A stretch of 38,463 nucleotides of DNA, from NCBI GenBank assembly GCA_964460075.1, contig CAYWPC010000022.1, positions 1 through 38,463 of the forward strand. The letters run 5' to 3'. Source of the stretch: JAMBLL01 sp964460075 (GTDB taxonomy: Bacteria; Actinomycetota; Acidimicrobiia; Spongiisociales; UBA5794). Both the position numbers and the translations under genes were made by a program. The notes below the pieces were generated by a model that saw only the letters and a program-made list of their open reading frames with translations, ran no database searches and was not told the origin of the DNA. Shown here piece by piece: positions 15,567-23,530 of the stretch. How positions within the stretch are numbered: the first letter of the stretch is position 1; every line of letters begins with the position of its first letter.

Positions 15567-16114
15567 TGCGGTTTAGGTTCGTTGTCATCGTCGGTGTCTT
15601 CCTTTCGGCTTTTAGTGCGCTGCCTGCGCCCGCTCAGGCCGTCACCGTTTCGGTCGTGGAACTTCTCGAGGATGGTGCTGCGTATGCGGGCCAGGAGATA
15701 ACGGTGGTTGGCGAGCTTGTGGGTGATTACGGGTTCCGCCGTGATGGCTGGATGTGGACCCAGCTGAACACCGATTCGTACGCGATCCGACCGATCGTCG
15801 AGGATGGGCCCCTTCGTGGACCCAATCTGGGCATCGGTGTTCGAATGCGCGCAGAGCTCGGCCGTGATCTCGATCCGCCTGGCCGGTATCGAACGCTTGG
15901 GCCGGTTGTTGTCGCAACCGGGATTTGGCGATATCACGATGAAGGTCGCCAGGGAGAGACCTACCTCGAGATCACGTCTTTGGAGCTTCAGATACCCGGA
16001 AGGGCACTTTCTGAGCAACCAGATTGGACGCTCTACGGATTCGGATTCCTGCTGCTCGGTGCAGCGGCGATCATCGGGCGCTCCTATGTGAAAAGTCGCG
16101 ACTCTGTTGCGTAG
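15563..16114 (+). CDS. Secreted/anchored OB-fold-like protein, last gene of trk operon
   Basis: A 183-residue protein with a signal peptide (RFRFVVIVGVFLSAFSAL, cleavage near AQA). The mature domain opens VVELLEDGAAYAGQEITVVG and continues with GELVGDYGFRRDGWMW and LGIGVRM. This pattern fits the five-strand OB fold of exported OB proteins. A C-terminal helix (LYGFGFLLLGAAAIIG) and basic tail anchor it, with the OB domain outside. The start overlaps the trkH stop, so it is co-translated with the K+ transporter. The OB assignment is from pattern only and the role is unknown. It ends 17 nt from a convergent gene. Confidence 0.7.
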   Translation: MMRFRFVVIVGVFLSAFSALPAPAQAVTVSVVELLEDGAAYAGQEITVVGELVGDYGFRRDGWMWTQLNTDSYAIRPIVEDGPLRGPNLGIGVRMRAELGRDLDPPGRYRTLGPVVVATGIWRYHDEGRQGETYLEITSLELQIPGRALSEQPDWTLYGFGFLLLGAAAIIGRSYVKSRDSVA

Positions 16115-16131
16115 GCCGGTCGTGTTCACGG

Positions 16132-17064
16132 TCACAGGCACGCTCGAATCTGCTCGCGTAAGGTGACGAAGTTCGGATCATTCCAGAGGAATAGCACCTT
16201 CTGGTCGCTCACCGTGGTGTCGACAGGCCTGTCGGTGAGAACGAACACGGCAATCGTCTCGGCAAGGTCCTCTCCGGGATTCGAGGCAGCGTACTCGGTG
16301 ACGAATTCGCCCTGATGGTCCACGAGGAAGTCGTCGAGGGCCTCGAAGTACTCGTCCTCGTCGTCGAGCGCGTATACCAGGTTGGCTTCGTCCACCAAGG
16401 CCTGAGGCCAGAATACGTCTACGAACCTCGCGAACGTGCTGTCAGGATTCGCGCAGCCCTCGCCAGTGAAGTACGTCCTGCAGCCAGACGCGTATACGTT
16501 TGGTGGCACTTCGCTGGCCTTGAGCGTCACGAGGTGACCCCACTCGTGAATGAGTGTCATGTCCAGATCGCCGCCGAGACCCTCGGCGACTCCTAGGACC
16601 CACCTGGTGGGGTCGTCATCAGTTGGGTACACGTGCGCTCCGTCGTACTTCCGATCCATGAGTTCGAATCCAGCCAGCATGCGACGCTGCTCGGGAGGGA
16701 TGAGCTCGACGAAGCGCCCCCAGACTGCTGTGGCTCGGCCGACGACCTCCGCATCGTCGGTACCGCCGACGAGTTCGTCGCCGCGTACGTCGAAAACAGC
16801 CAACGGACGAGGCTCATCGAACGCATCGAAGGTGTCGGCGTGTTCATACTCGTCGAAGCCTCCGAAGTCGTCGGCTGAGTCCTGGGTCGCCAGCGAGCCG
16901 TTTGCGTCGTTTTCCTCTCCACCGCCCTGCGCTGTGCCCGAAGCCGGCTCGACTTGGCCTGGAAGCTCGTTTTCGGAAGTGACGTTCGTCGTGGTGCGTT
17001 CGATGTTCGTTGCCGTTGCTTGTGCAACAGCGTATACATCGTGCCCAGAATCGACCCTGTGCAC
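16132..17064 (-). CDS. Putative zinc metallopeptidase, N-terminus apparently lost
   Basis: About 310 residues. The zincin motif HEWGH is near residue 173 and a downstream NPGEDLAE motif near 264 can supply the third ligand, as in gluzincin-type metallopeptidases. Four Cys-containing stretches include SGCRTYFTGEGC. Residues about 15-75 are a Ser/Thr/Gly/acidic low-complexity linker, as found after an export signal, but no signal peptide, lipobox or membrane helix precedes it in any minus frame. There is no ATG, and the best starts are GTG 17064 or 17067. Upstream sequence is clearly the sense strand of the histidine kinase. The gene looks truncated at its 5' end, and export is doubtful. Confidence 0.65.
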   Translation of the reverse strand: MHRVDSGHDVYAVAQATATNIERTTTNVTSENELPGQVEPASGTAQGGGEENDANGSLATQDSADDFGGFDEYEHADTFDAFDEPRPLAVFDVRGDELVGGTDDAEVVGRATAVWGRFVELIPPEQRRMLAGFELMDRKYDGAHVYPTDDDPTRWVLGVAEGLGGDLDMTLIHEWGHLVTLKASEVPPNVYASGCRTYFTGEGCANPDSTFARFVDVFWPQALVDEANLVYALDDEDEYFEALDDFLVDHQGEFVTEYAASNPGEDLAETIAVFVLTDRPVDTTVSDQKVLFLWNDPNFVTLREQIRACL

Positions 17065-17995
17065 CACGATCGCTGTAGCTGTACAGGCGCCGTTGCTCGC
17101 ACGTGTTCTTCTTGCCCGGTCGGCATGGGTTGCGCTCGTTGCACTGGCCGTGGGCGGCGTGGCGTCTCTGGGCGCCGTCTGGCTTGTATCACGGGCTCTA
17201 CGGCCTGTGGAGGCGATGCGTCGCGAGTTGGCAGCGACCACAGCGATTGACCTGAGTCGACGTGTGCCGGTATCCCCGAGTGGGGATGAGATCGAGGCGC
17301 TCGGTGTGACGCTCAATGGCACGCTCGACCGTCTTGAGTCTGCGGTCGCTGCAAATCAGTGGTTTGTGGCCAATGCTGCCCATGAGCTGCGCAGCCCGCT
17401 TGCCGGCGTACGTGCGGCTGTTGAAGTCCGTGTCTCGCCGGATCATGATGACATCCTACGAGACGCTCTTCGGGAACTGGATCGTGCCAACACGCTCGTC
17501 GATGACCTGTTGTTTCTGGCGAAGGGTCGCCAGCCTGGCATCGTGGTTGAGGAGGTCGCGCTCGACGAACTGGTCTTGGACGAGATCGAGGTTCTCCGTT
17601 CCCGGTCCCTGCGCGTGGATGTGAGGTCACATTTGGCGGCGGTCTCGCTTCGAACGAATCGTGCGCGGATGATGCGGTTGGTCCAAAACCTCCTCGAGAA
17701 CGCTGCTCGGTACGGTGCAGGCATCGTCGAGGTCACACTCAAGACGTCCGGCGGAGAAATCGAGTTATGGATCGATGATGACGGCGCGGGAGTTCCCGAA
17801 TTCGATCGGGAGCGGGTCTTTGACCGATTCGTTCGTCTCGATGAGTCTCGAAGTCGATCAACTGGTGGCTCGGGCTTGGGCCTGGCAATCGTCAAAGAGA
17901 TCGTCGACGACGCTCAAGGCGCGGTCACGGTTGTGGACGCGCCGCTGGGAGGTGCGAGATCCAAGGTCCGATTGCCGGCAGCACAGGTTCCGTGA
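17003..17995 (+). CDS. Sensor histidine kinase lacking its sensor domain
   Basis: About 330 residues or fewer. From residue about 30 the order is: a membrane helix (WVALVALAVGGVASLGAVW), a HAMP domain (SRALRPVEAMRREL), the phosphoacceptor His in NAAHELRSPLAGV (about residue 126), the N box LLENAARYG, and the G boxes DDDGAGVP and GGSGLGLAIVKEI. The ATP-binding site is complete, so kinase activity is possible. What is missing is the usual first membrane helix and extracytoplasmic sensor, and no response regulator gene is adjacent. Kinase-like coding begins near 17065, where the opposite metallopeptidase also stops making sense. Starts at ATG 17003, TTG 17093 or GTG 17150 are all possible. Confidence 0.7.
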   Translation: MFVAVACATAYTSCPESTLCTTIAVAVQAPLLARVLLARSAWVALVALAVGGVASLGAVWLVSRALRPVEAMRRELAATTAIDLSRRVPVSPSGDEIEALGVTLNGTLDRLESAVAANQWFVANAAHELRSPLAGVRAAVEVRVSPDHDDILRDALRELDRANTLVDDLLFLAKGRQPGIVVEEVALDELVLDEIEVLRSRSLRVDVRSHLAAVSLRTNRARMMRLVQNLLENAARYGAGIVEVTLKTSGGEIELWIDDDGAGVPEFDRERVFDRFVRLDESRSRSTGGSGLGLAIVKEIVDDAQGAVTVVDAPLGGARSKVRLPAAQVP

Positions 17996-18015
17996 TGTTT
18001 CGTAGCTGAGTGGGC

Positions 18016-18633
18016 TTACACGTCGAGTGCGAAGTAGTCGGCGATCTTGGAGCGCAACTGGCTCTCCGACATCTGCCCTGTCACGACCTCGCGAACGATG
18101 CCTGAGGCGTCGACGAATACGGTGGTTGGCATGCCGATTCCGCCGAATGCGGCGTAGACGACACCCTGAGGGTCGCGAGCGAGGAGGTATGTGACGCCGG
18201 TCTCCTCAGCAAGTTCCTTGGCCAAGGCCTGGTCGTCTTGGAGGTTGACCCCGATGAACGCGACACGGCCCGTCGTGGCCTGACTGACACGCTCGAAGTC
18301 TGGCATTTCCGCAAGACAGAACGGGCACCATGAGGCCCAGAAATTCAACACGATTGGTGTTCCTGCATCGGCGTACGAGGACAGGATCACCTGCTTGCCA
18401 TCGAAATCGGTCATCTCTACGGCGGGAGCCGGCTCCCCGGAGGAAGCCTGACCAGAGGCGATGGCTGCTCCCTCGGGCGTGGGACGTACCAGAGCGAGCA
18501 GTACGATGAGGCCTACTACGACTGTGGTCACCACTGCCCACATCACGCGCCTGCCGGTGACAGGTCGCTCCGTGTCGTGCACTCCAACGTCTGTGTGCTT
18601 ACTGTCTTGTGGCTCGTTGTTGGTCCGTGGCAC
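18016..18633 (-). CDS. TlpA-like thiol-disulfide oxidoreductase, membrane anchored
   Basis: A 205-residue protein with a cytoplasmic N-terminal tail (about 40 residues), a membrane helix (WAVVTTVVVGLIVLLAL) and an exported thioredoxin-fold domain. The active site is NFWASWCPFC near residues 100-106, followed by the cis-Pro in GGIGMPTTVFVD. It likely reduces disulfides outside the membrane, with electrons from CcdA encoded just upstream. The GTG at 18633 has AAGGAG 6 nt before it and lies 13 nt after the ccdA stop, indicating an operon. It ends 20 nt from the convergent kinase gene. Cytochrome c maturation genes are not in view. Confidence 0.9.
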   Translation of the reverse strand: MPRTNNEPQDSKHTDVGVHDTERPVTGRRVMWAVVTTVVVGLIVLLALVRPTPEGAAIASGQASSGEPAPAVEMTDFDGKQVILSSYADAGTPIVLNFWASWCPFCLAEMPDFERVSQATTGRVAFIGVNLQDDQALAKELAEETGVTYLLARDPQGVVYAAFGGIGMPTTVFVDASGIVREVVTGQMSESQLRSKIADYFALDV

Positions 18634-18646
18634 GATGGTCTCCTTG

Positions 18647-19582
18647 TCAACTGTCAGACGTGTCTCGGGAGCCAGGGTTGGCTCCTCCGACAGACACGGT
18701 GTCTTCGCCTGAGTCACCGGGCGTGCCGGTTTGAGTAGCCGTGCTGCGCCGATTCCAGAGTGTTGCCGCTGCAATGGCGGCCACGGCGACGCCGGCGCTG
18801 AGAATGATCGGGCGGCCGTAGGTGCCGGCGAAACGCTCGATACCGGCCGTGAACGTCCCGACGAAGCCGACGATCGGATCGTCCCCGAGTGTTGCGGCCG
18901 AACCGAACTTCACGCGACCCCAGTAGTAGGTGAGGTACACGCCTGCGACCGTCAACATGACGCCCGTGATTCGGTTCATATATGGCATGAGTTTGCGCAC
19001 CGTTCGTACCAAGCCGTCCCTCACCAAGGCTGCCCCGGTAGAGAACAAGATGAGCATGATTGCCATGCCGATTCCGTATGCGGCTAGCACTGCAAGCGCC
19101 GAACCGGCGCCTTGTGTCGCGAGCGACGCCCCGATGACGGCGAGGAACACAGGGAGTGTGCAGCCAAGCGACGCGATTCCGTATCCGACGCCGAAGACGA
19201 ACATCGTCTTTGGCTGTCGTGTCTGTCCAGGACGGATCGGATTCGAGATCGTCATGGAGATCTTGTGACCGACGAGCGTGGCAAGGCCGACGAGGAGCAG
19301 GGTCACGCCGAGCGCGATGCCTGCCCATGGAATCAGTCGCACAATCTGCGTTGCCCCATAGGTGATGGGAAGTCCTACGACACCGAATACCAGGAGGAAG
19401 CCCGCAGTGACCATTAGCCCTGTGACAAGTCCTTGCGCGGTTCGGGTGCGAGCCGTCGGCAGTTGGTCCTCGTTCGCGCCGACGTAGAACGACAGATATG
19501 CAGGGAGCATCGCGAAACCACATGGATTGATCGTGGAGAGTCCACCTGCAGCGAGGGCGAGAGTGATGGGGCCGAAGTCCAT
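18647..19582 (-). CDS. ccdA: CcdA/DsbD-like thiol electron transporter
   Basis: A 311-residue membrane protein that carries electrons from cytoplasmic thioredoxin across the membrane. It has the two CcdA half-repeats with their Cys residues: STINPCGFAMLPAYLSFYVG near the N-terminus and ASLGCTLPVFLAVIG near mid-protein. About six core helices are followed by an extra segment and a C-terminal helix (IILSAGVAVAAIAAATLW). It is longer than minimal CcdA (about 230 residues). ATG 19582 is preceded by TACGGT at 6 nt on the minus strand, so the gene may have its own leaderless promoter inside the cluster. The downstream partner is tlpA. Confidence 0.88.
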   Translation of the reverse strand: MDFGPITLALAAGGLSTINPCGFAMLPAYLSFYVGANEDQLPTARTRTAQGLVTGLMVTAGFLLVFGVVGLPITYGATQIVRLIPWAGIALGVTLLLVGLATLVGHKISMTISNPIRPGQTRQPKTMFVFGVGYGIASLGCTLPVFLAVIGASLATQGAGSALAVLAAYGIGMAIMLILFSTGAALVRDGLVRTVRKLMPYMNRITGVMLTVAGVYLTYYWGRVKFGSAATLGDDPIVGFVGTFTAGIERFAGTYGRPIILSAGVAVAAIAAATLWNRRSTATQTGTPGDSGEDTVSVGGANPGSRDTSDS

Positions 19583-19588
19583 TATGGA

Positions 19589-19594
19589 ACCGTA
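19589..19594 (-). promoter_or_regulatory. Candidate -10 element TACGGT before ccdA
   Basis: On the minus strand TACGGT ends 6 nt before ATG 19582 with no Shine-Dalgarno sequence between. This suggests an internal promoter separate from that of the DUF3179 gene. Confidence 0.35.
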
Positions 19595-19664
19595 TTCCAC
19601 GTTGTCTGCTGCATGAGACGGGTGCGATCGAGAAGGGTGAGTGGGGTCATGTGCACTGAGCGGT

Positions 19665-20897
19665 TCATGGTGCTTCCACCAGGTCGGTGTCCGGGCGGAA
19701 CGCTGCCCATGAGAACCAGAAGGTCCGCACGAACGTGATGGGTTCGAGGGTGGCGCCTGCCGACGGTCCACTCACTGCCTCACCGAACACGTTCCATGTG
19801 GACGACGTCTGATCGTCGATGAATACGTCGCCGGATGCCTGAAACGTAAGCGTTTGACCGTCGATCGTTGGAGCAAACACGCCCACGGTGCCGACGTCTC
19901 GCCCGGCTGCGATGTCGCTCGAGTCGAGCGCGGACGCTTCGCCGGCTTGCCAAAGAATGATGATTGGCTCACCGTCGAACACACCGTCCGTTACGGTGAC
20001 CCCGGAATCGTCGGTGAGCGCGTCCAAGGCCCATGCAACGGCGTCGTCGGGAGACTCCAACGCAACGATGCGCTGCATCGCCTTGGCCCGAACGTCGATT
20101 TCGCCGTTGAACAGGAACGGTTGACCGTTCGGATCGTCGAGGCCTGTATAAGGGTTTGTCCCATAGCGTCGGGTCGCGCCGGTGCGGGCACGATCGAGAA
20201 CCTTGGCGTTGGGTCGTGACTCCTTGAATACGCCCCATGACACTGTCGACGATGGGATCTGAGTGAGGACTTCGCCCGTGAGGAGCCCAATGACCGCACG
20301 GCCGTCGAGTTGATTCCAAAGAGATTCGGTGGCCCGGTCGTACATCACCAGGTTGGCGAAGTACAAGTTCCCTGAGGTGCCGAATGTCGTCTCTACGCCT
20401 CGCACCGTCCGCTCGAAGGTGATCGCAGAATTGCACAGAGGGCAGTAGGTCACAGCAAGAGGAACGCCACCGACCGTGTCGTTGACGATCTCGTGCCACA
20501 TCATGATCTGGATCGGGTATGCGCGCACGTCGCCATCGACATCGACAACAAGGACTGGCTCAGCGTCGTTCAACCATTCGTCTGCCGCGGCGACCGAGAT
20601 GAAGAATGGTTCGTCGATTGGTGGGATTCCGTCTGGTGGTGGTCCGCCGGAAAGGACGTTGCCAGGGTCGATGAGCGGCTCAGGGAAGGAATCGTTGAAC
20701 CGGTTGTCGAGAGCCGATGGACCTTCAGGGAGCACCCCGATGGTTACTGGGCCCGGTGTCGTTGACGACACAGACGTTGTGGTCGTCGACGGGGATGCGC
20801 TTCCCTGCGCCTGTGTCGCCGGCGCTGACGCACACGCGGCTGCTACGAGCGTGAGAGCGCCGATGAGGCCGATCAGCTTCGTTCTGTTCATCGTCAT
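19665..20897 (-). CDS. DUF3179 domain lipoprotein
   Basis: A 410-residue exported protein. A signal peptide ends in a lipobox (LTLVAAAC), followed by a Ser/Thr linker (about residues 25-50), so it should be a lipoprotein on the outer face of the membrane. The rest fits DUF3179: AYPIQIMMWHEIVNDTVGG, TYCPLCNSAITFER with a CxxC near residue 150, and FGTSGNLYFANLVMYDR. A start at the second ATG (20891) is possible. The molecular function of DUF3179 is not established. The CxxC and the neighbouring ccdA and tlpA genes suggest a thiol-linked role or one in metal or cofactor handling. It is divergent from the HAD gene at 21042, with a 144-bp gap. Confidence 0.88.
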   Translation of the reverse strand: MTMNRTKLIGLIGALTLVAAACASAPATQAQGSASPSTTTTSVSSTTPGPVTIGVLPEGPSALDNRFNDSFPEPLIDPGNVLSGGPPPDGIPPIDEPFFISVAAADEWLNDAEPVLVVDVDGDVRAYPIQIMMWHEIVNDTVGGVPLAVTYCPLCNSAITFERTVRGVETTFGTSGNLYFANLVMYDRATESLWNQLDGRAVIGLLTGEVLTQIPSSTVSWGVFKESRPNAKVLDRARTGATRRYGTNPYTGLDDPNGQPFLFNGEIDVRAKAMQRIVALESPDDAVAWALDALTDDSGVTVTDGVFDGEPIIILWQAGEASALDSSDIAAGRDVGTVGVFAPTIDGQTLTFQASGDVFIDDQTSSTWNVFGEAVSGPSAGATLEPITFVRTFWFSWAAFRPDTDLVEAP

Positions 20898-21027
20898 CCA
20901 CCCTGACTGTTGCTGCGTTGTCGATCCGCGTATGTGTTACCCCGACCAACGGACCAGAGGTGTCGGCTGTTCCAATATGTCGGATGTACGACTTTGTGAA
21001 GGGGGGCTCCAGACACTCGTTTTTCGG

Positions 21028-21033
21028 TACGAT
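21028..21033 (+). promoter_or_regulatory. Candidate -10 element TACGAT of HAD gene, leaderless
   Basis: TACGAT ends 8 nt before ATG 21042, with no Shine-Dalgarno sequence. The 144-bp divergent region holds no other recognisable element. Confidence 0.35.
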
Positions 21034-21041
21034 CATGCCTC

Positions 21042-21710
21042 ATGGTGGTTTGCCTGCTGGATGTAGATGGCACGCTGGTCGATTCACGTGAGCCGATACT
21101 GCGGTCACTGAATGTTGCGCTGGTCGGTGCAGGGCTCGACCCTGTGGACCCCTTCGACCTCTGGCAGCATGTGGGTCCTCCCCTGAAGCTGACGCTGGAG
21201 CGTCTCCTGGCAGGCCGCGGCGAAGACGTGCGGTTGGTCGATGCGCTCATTGAGGTCTACCGAGGGGAGTACAGGGAGATGTCCGTCGACCTGGCCCTTG
21301 CGTACCCCGGTGTGCAGAACATGCTGAAGGATCTCGCCTGCAGGACACGCGTGGGAGTGGTGACATCCAAACCCACCGTGTATGCCACCCCCATCCTCAG
21401 GGCCCTACGACTCGATTCGATGATGGAAGTCATAGAAGGTCCCAATCTCTCCGAGACCGAGCCGAAAGCTGTGACGCTCTCGAGAGCGCTCCGCGTGTTG
21501 GGGGTCGATGCCGAGGTCGACGATGTCATCATGGTCGGCGACCGACGCTATGACATTGAGGCCGGGCGGGCCGAACATGTGCGCACGGTCGGTGTCACAT
21601 GGGGATTCGGTTCACGGGAGGAACTGGTCTCAGCAGGTGCCGAAAGCGTGGTTGACCGGCCCGAGCAGGTGGTGGATGTCGTCCTCGACGGGGTTGTGCC
21701 TGACAGGTGA
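21042..21710 (+). CDS. HAD-IA hydrolase, phosphoglycolate phosphatase-like
   Basis: A 222-residue cytosolic phosphatase of the Gph/PGP type. Motif I is LLDVDGTLVDS, motif II lies in GVVTSKPT, and motif III is DVIMVGDRRYDIEAGR; the helical cap covers about residues 15-85. Phosphoglycolate salvage or a similar small phosphate ester is likely, but the exact substrate is not readable. It is the first gene of a plus-strand pair with the acyl-CoA synthetase 117 nt downstream. That gene has its own ribosome binding site and possibly its own promoter. Confidence 0.85.
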   Translation: MVVCLLDVDGTLVDSREPILRSLNVALVGAGLDPVDPFDLWQHVGPPLKLTLERLLAGRGEDVRLVDALIEVYRGEYREMSVDLALAYPGVQNMLKDLACRTRVGVVTSKPTVYATPILRALRLDSMMEVIEGPNLSETEPKAVTLSRALRVLGVDAEVDDVIMVGDRRYDIEAGRAEHVRTVGVTWGFGSREELVSAGAESVVDRPEQVVDVVLDGVVPDR

Positions 21711-21827
21711 CCTGTGGTTGTCAACGCGACATAGGCGGTGGTGCCTCCGGTTTCGGTCCGACCACAGTCGCCTGACTGGATGGCTGGAGGCGTCAGTGGC
21801 TACGATCGGTCGAAGGAGGTGCGATCG

Positions 21828-23444
21828 ATGGCGAACATGACCAGCTACGAAGAGACGAGCGCGAAGTTTCGGGTGGACGTTCCCGAACTCTTCAACTACA
21901 CGCGTGACGTGGTCGGGGCTCGGGCTTCCGAGACACCTGACAAGGTGGCGCTGATCGGTGTTGAGTCTGATGGCATCACGGTCAATCGATACACGTTTGC
22001 TGACGTGGCAGGCATCGCCCACCGAACCGCTCATCTCCTTACCAGCAACGGGATAGGCAAGGGCGATCGCGTGTTCGTGCAACTGCCCCGTGTAGTCGAA
22101 TGGTATGCCGCGTTGCTTGGATGCTTCCAGATCGGAGCAATCCCGATGCCTGGGACCACACAGCTCATGCCGAACGATCAGTCGTACCGAATCAAGCGGG
22201 CAGGTGCCGTTGCGGTGATCTGCGATGAGCCCGGATCGGCCCGCCTCGACGGAGTGCTCGACCAGTGCCCTTCGGTTACCGCACAATTCGTGGTCGGTGC
22301 GCAGCGCCCTGGCTGGACGTCGTTCGATGTAGCACTCGAAACCATGCCAGCCGAACCGGCTCCATTCGCCTCGACACGTTCGGAGGATCCCCTTCTCCTC
22401 TATTTCACGTCGGGCACCACGGCACACCCCAAGATGGTCCAGCACCTCGGCTCCTACGCCCTCGGCCACGAGATCACCGCTCGGTTCTGGCACGACCTGA
22501 CGCCAGGCGACATCCATTGGACTGTATCGGACACTGGTTGGGCGAAGGCGGCATGGGGGAAGCTGTTCGGTCAGTGGATAATTGGTTCTGCTGTGGTCAT
22601 GTGGGACATCGTCGGGAAGCCGGACTTTGACCGGATGTTGACGCTTGTCGGGGAACTCGGTGTCACATCGTTCTGTGCGCCACCGACGCTGTACCGGGCA
22701 TTCGCCCAGATGGATCTGTCCTCGTACGACTGGTCGACGTTGCGACACTGTACGAGCGCAGGAGAACCGCTCAACCCTGAGGTCATCGAGACCTGGAAGG
22801 CCGCAACAGGAACGGTCCCGTACGACGGGTACGGTCAAACAGAGACGGTGTGTCTCGTTGCGAACTATCCGAGCCTTCCAGTCAAGCCGGGTTCGATGGG
22901 TCGTCCAGCCCCTGGGATGGATGTCGACGTGGTCGACGATGCAGGCGAGATCTGTGCCGTCAACCAAGAGGGAAATATCGCCGTTTGGACAGATCCGTGG
23001 CCGATCGGGCTCTTCCGTGGGTACTGGCAGGATGATGAGCAGACGACAAATGCGTTCCGCAACGGCTGGTACTTCACAGGGGATCGGGCGTACAGGGACG
23101 AGGACGGTTACCTCTGGTTTGTTGGAAGGGCGGACGACGTCATCCTCTCGGCTGCTTACCGCATCGGCCCATTCGAGGTGGAGTCGGCTTTGATCGAGCA
23201 TCCAGCTGTCGCAGAAGCCGCCGTAGTGGCTAAGCCGGACGCCGATCGCGGCAACATCGTGAAGGCCTTCATCGTTCTCGCCCCCGGATACGAAGGTTCG
23301 AGGGAACTCACCGTCGAGATCCAAGACCATGTCAAGGCAATCACCGCACCGTACAAATACCCGAGGGAGATCACATACCTCGGCGAGTTACCGAAGACCA
23401 TCTCCGGCAAGATTCGACGGGTGGACCTGCGAAAGATGGGGTAG
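21828..23444 (+). CDS. Acyl-CoA synthetase (AMP-forming, MACS type)
   Basis: A 538-residue ligase that activates a carboxylate with ATP to an acyl-adenylate and then the CoA thioester. The AMP-binding loop is YFTSGTTAHPKM near residue 195, where Ala replaces the common second Gly. Further motifs are DGYGQTET, the YFTGDRAYRDEDGY hinge region and the C-terminal catalytic Lys in TISGKIRR. The overall pattern (SDTGWAKAAWGKLFG, GSMGRPAPG) resembles medium-chain acyl-CoA synthetases. The ATG at 21828 has a near-perfect AAGGAGGT 7 nt upstream and is much better than the open frame start at 21738. TACGAT at 21801-21806 could be a -10. Chain length is not predictable. Confidence 0.9.
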   Translation: MANMTSYEETSAKFRVDVPELFNYTRDVVGARASETPDKVALIGVESDGITVNRYTFADVAGIAHRTAHLLTSNGIGKGDRVFVQLPRVVEWYAALLGCFQIGAIPMPGTTQLMPNDQSYRIKRAGAVAVICDEPGSARLDGVLDQCPSVTAQFVVGAQRPGWTSFDVALETMPAEPAPFASTRSEDPLLLYFTSGTTAHPKMVQHLGSYALGHEITARFWHDLTPGDIHWTVSDTGWAKAAWGKLFGQWIIGSAVVMWDIVGKPDFDRMLTLVGELGVTSFCAPPTLYRAFAQMDLSSYDWSTLRHCTSAGEPLNPEVIETWKAATGTVPYDGYGQTETVCLVANYPSLPVKPGSMGRPAPGMDVDVVDDAGEICAVNQEGNIAVWTDPWPIGLFRGYWQDDEQTTNAFRNGWYFTGDRAYRDEDGYLWFVGRADDVILSAAYRIGPFEVESALIEHPAVAEAAVVAKPDADRGNIVKAFIVLAPGYEGSRELTVEIQDHVKAITAPYKYPREITYLGELPKTISGKIRRVDLRKMG

Positions 23445-23515
23445 GAACGCTTCCGGTCTTCGACCTTCGGGTCTTAGCCAGAAGTAGCCGCACGCGTGGT
23501 CGGTGGTCGACAGCT

Positions 23516-23530
23516 GCGGCCGGAGGCCGC
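23516..23530 (-). terminator. Hairpin directly after the GNAT gene
   Basis: GCGGCC (23516-23521) and GGCCGC (23525-23530) form a 6-bp all-GC stem with a 3-base loop, starting right after the minus-strand stop. No U-tract follows, so this would be a hairpin-only terminator of the kind proposed for high-GC Actinobacteria. It lies in the convergent gap with the acyl-CoA synthetase gene. Confidence 0.4.

Noticed and set aside
21630..23330. 566-codon minus-strand ORF opposite the acyl-CoA synthetase
   Set aside because: Longest antisense frame in the window, but no domain is recognisable, while the plus strand encodes a complete AMP-forming ligase with a strong ribosome binding site.
23462..23473. 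UUCG-loop hairpin (GACC-TTCG-GGTC) as terminator of the acyl-CoA synthetase gene
   Set aside because: The stem is only 4 bp and an alternative pairing overlaps it, so it is too weak to call.
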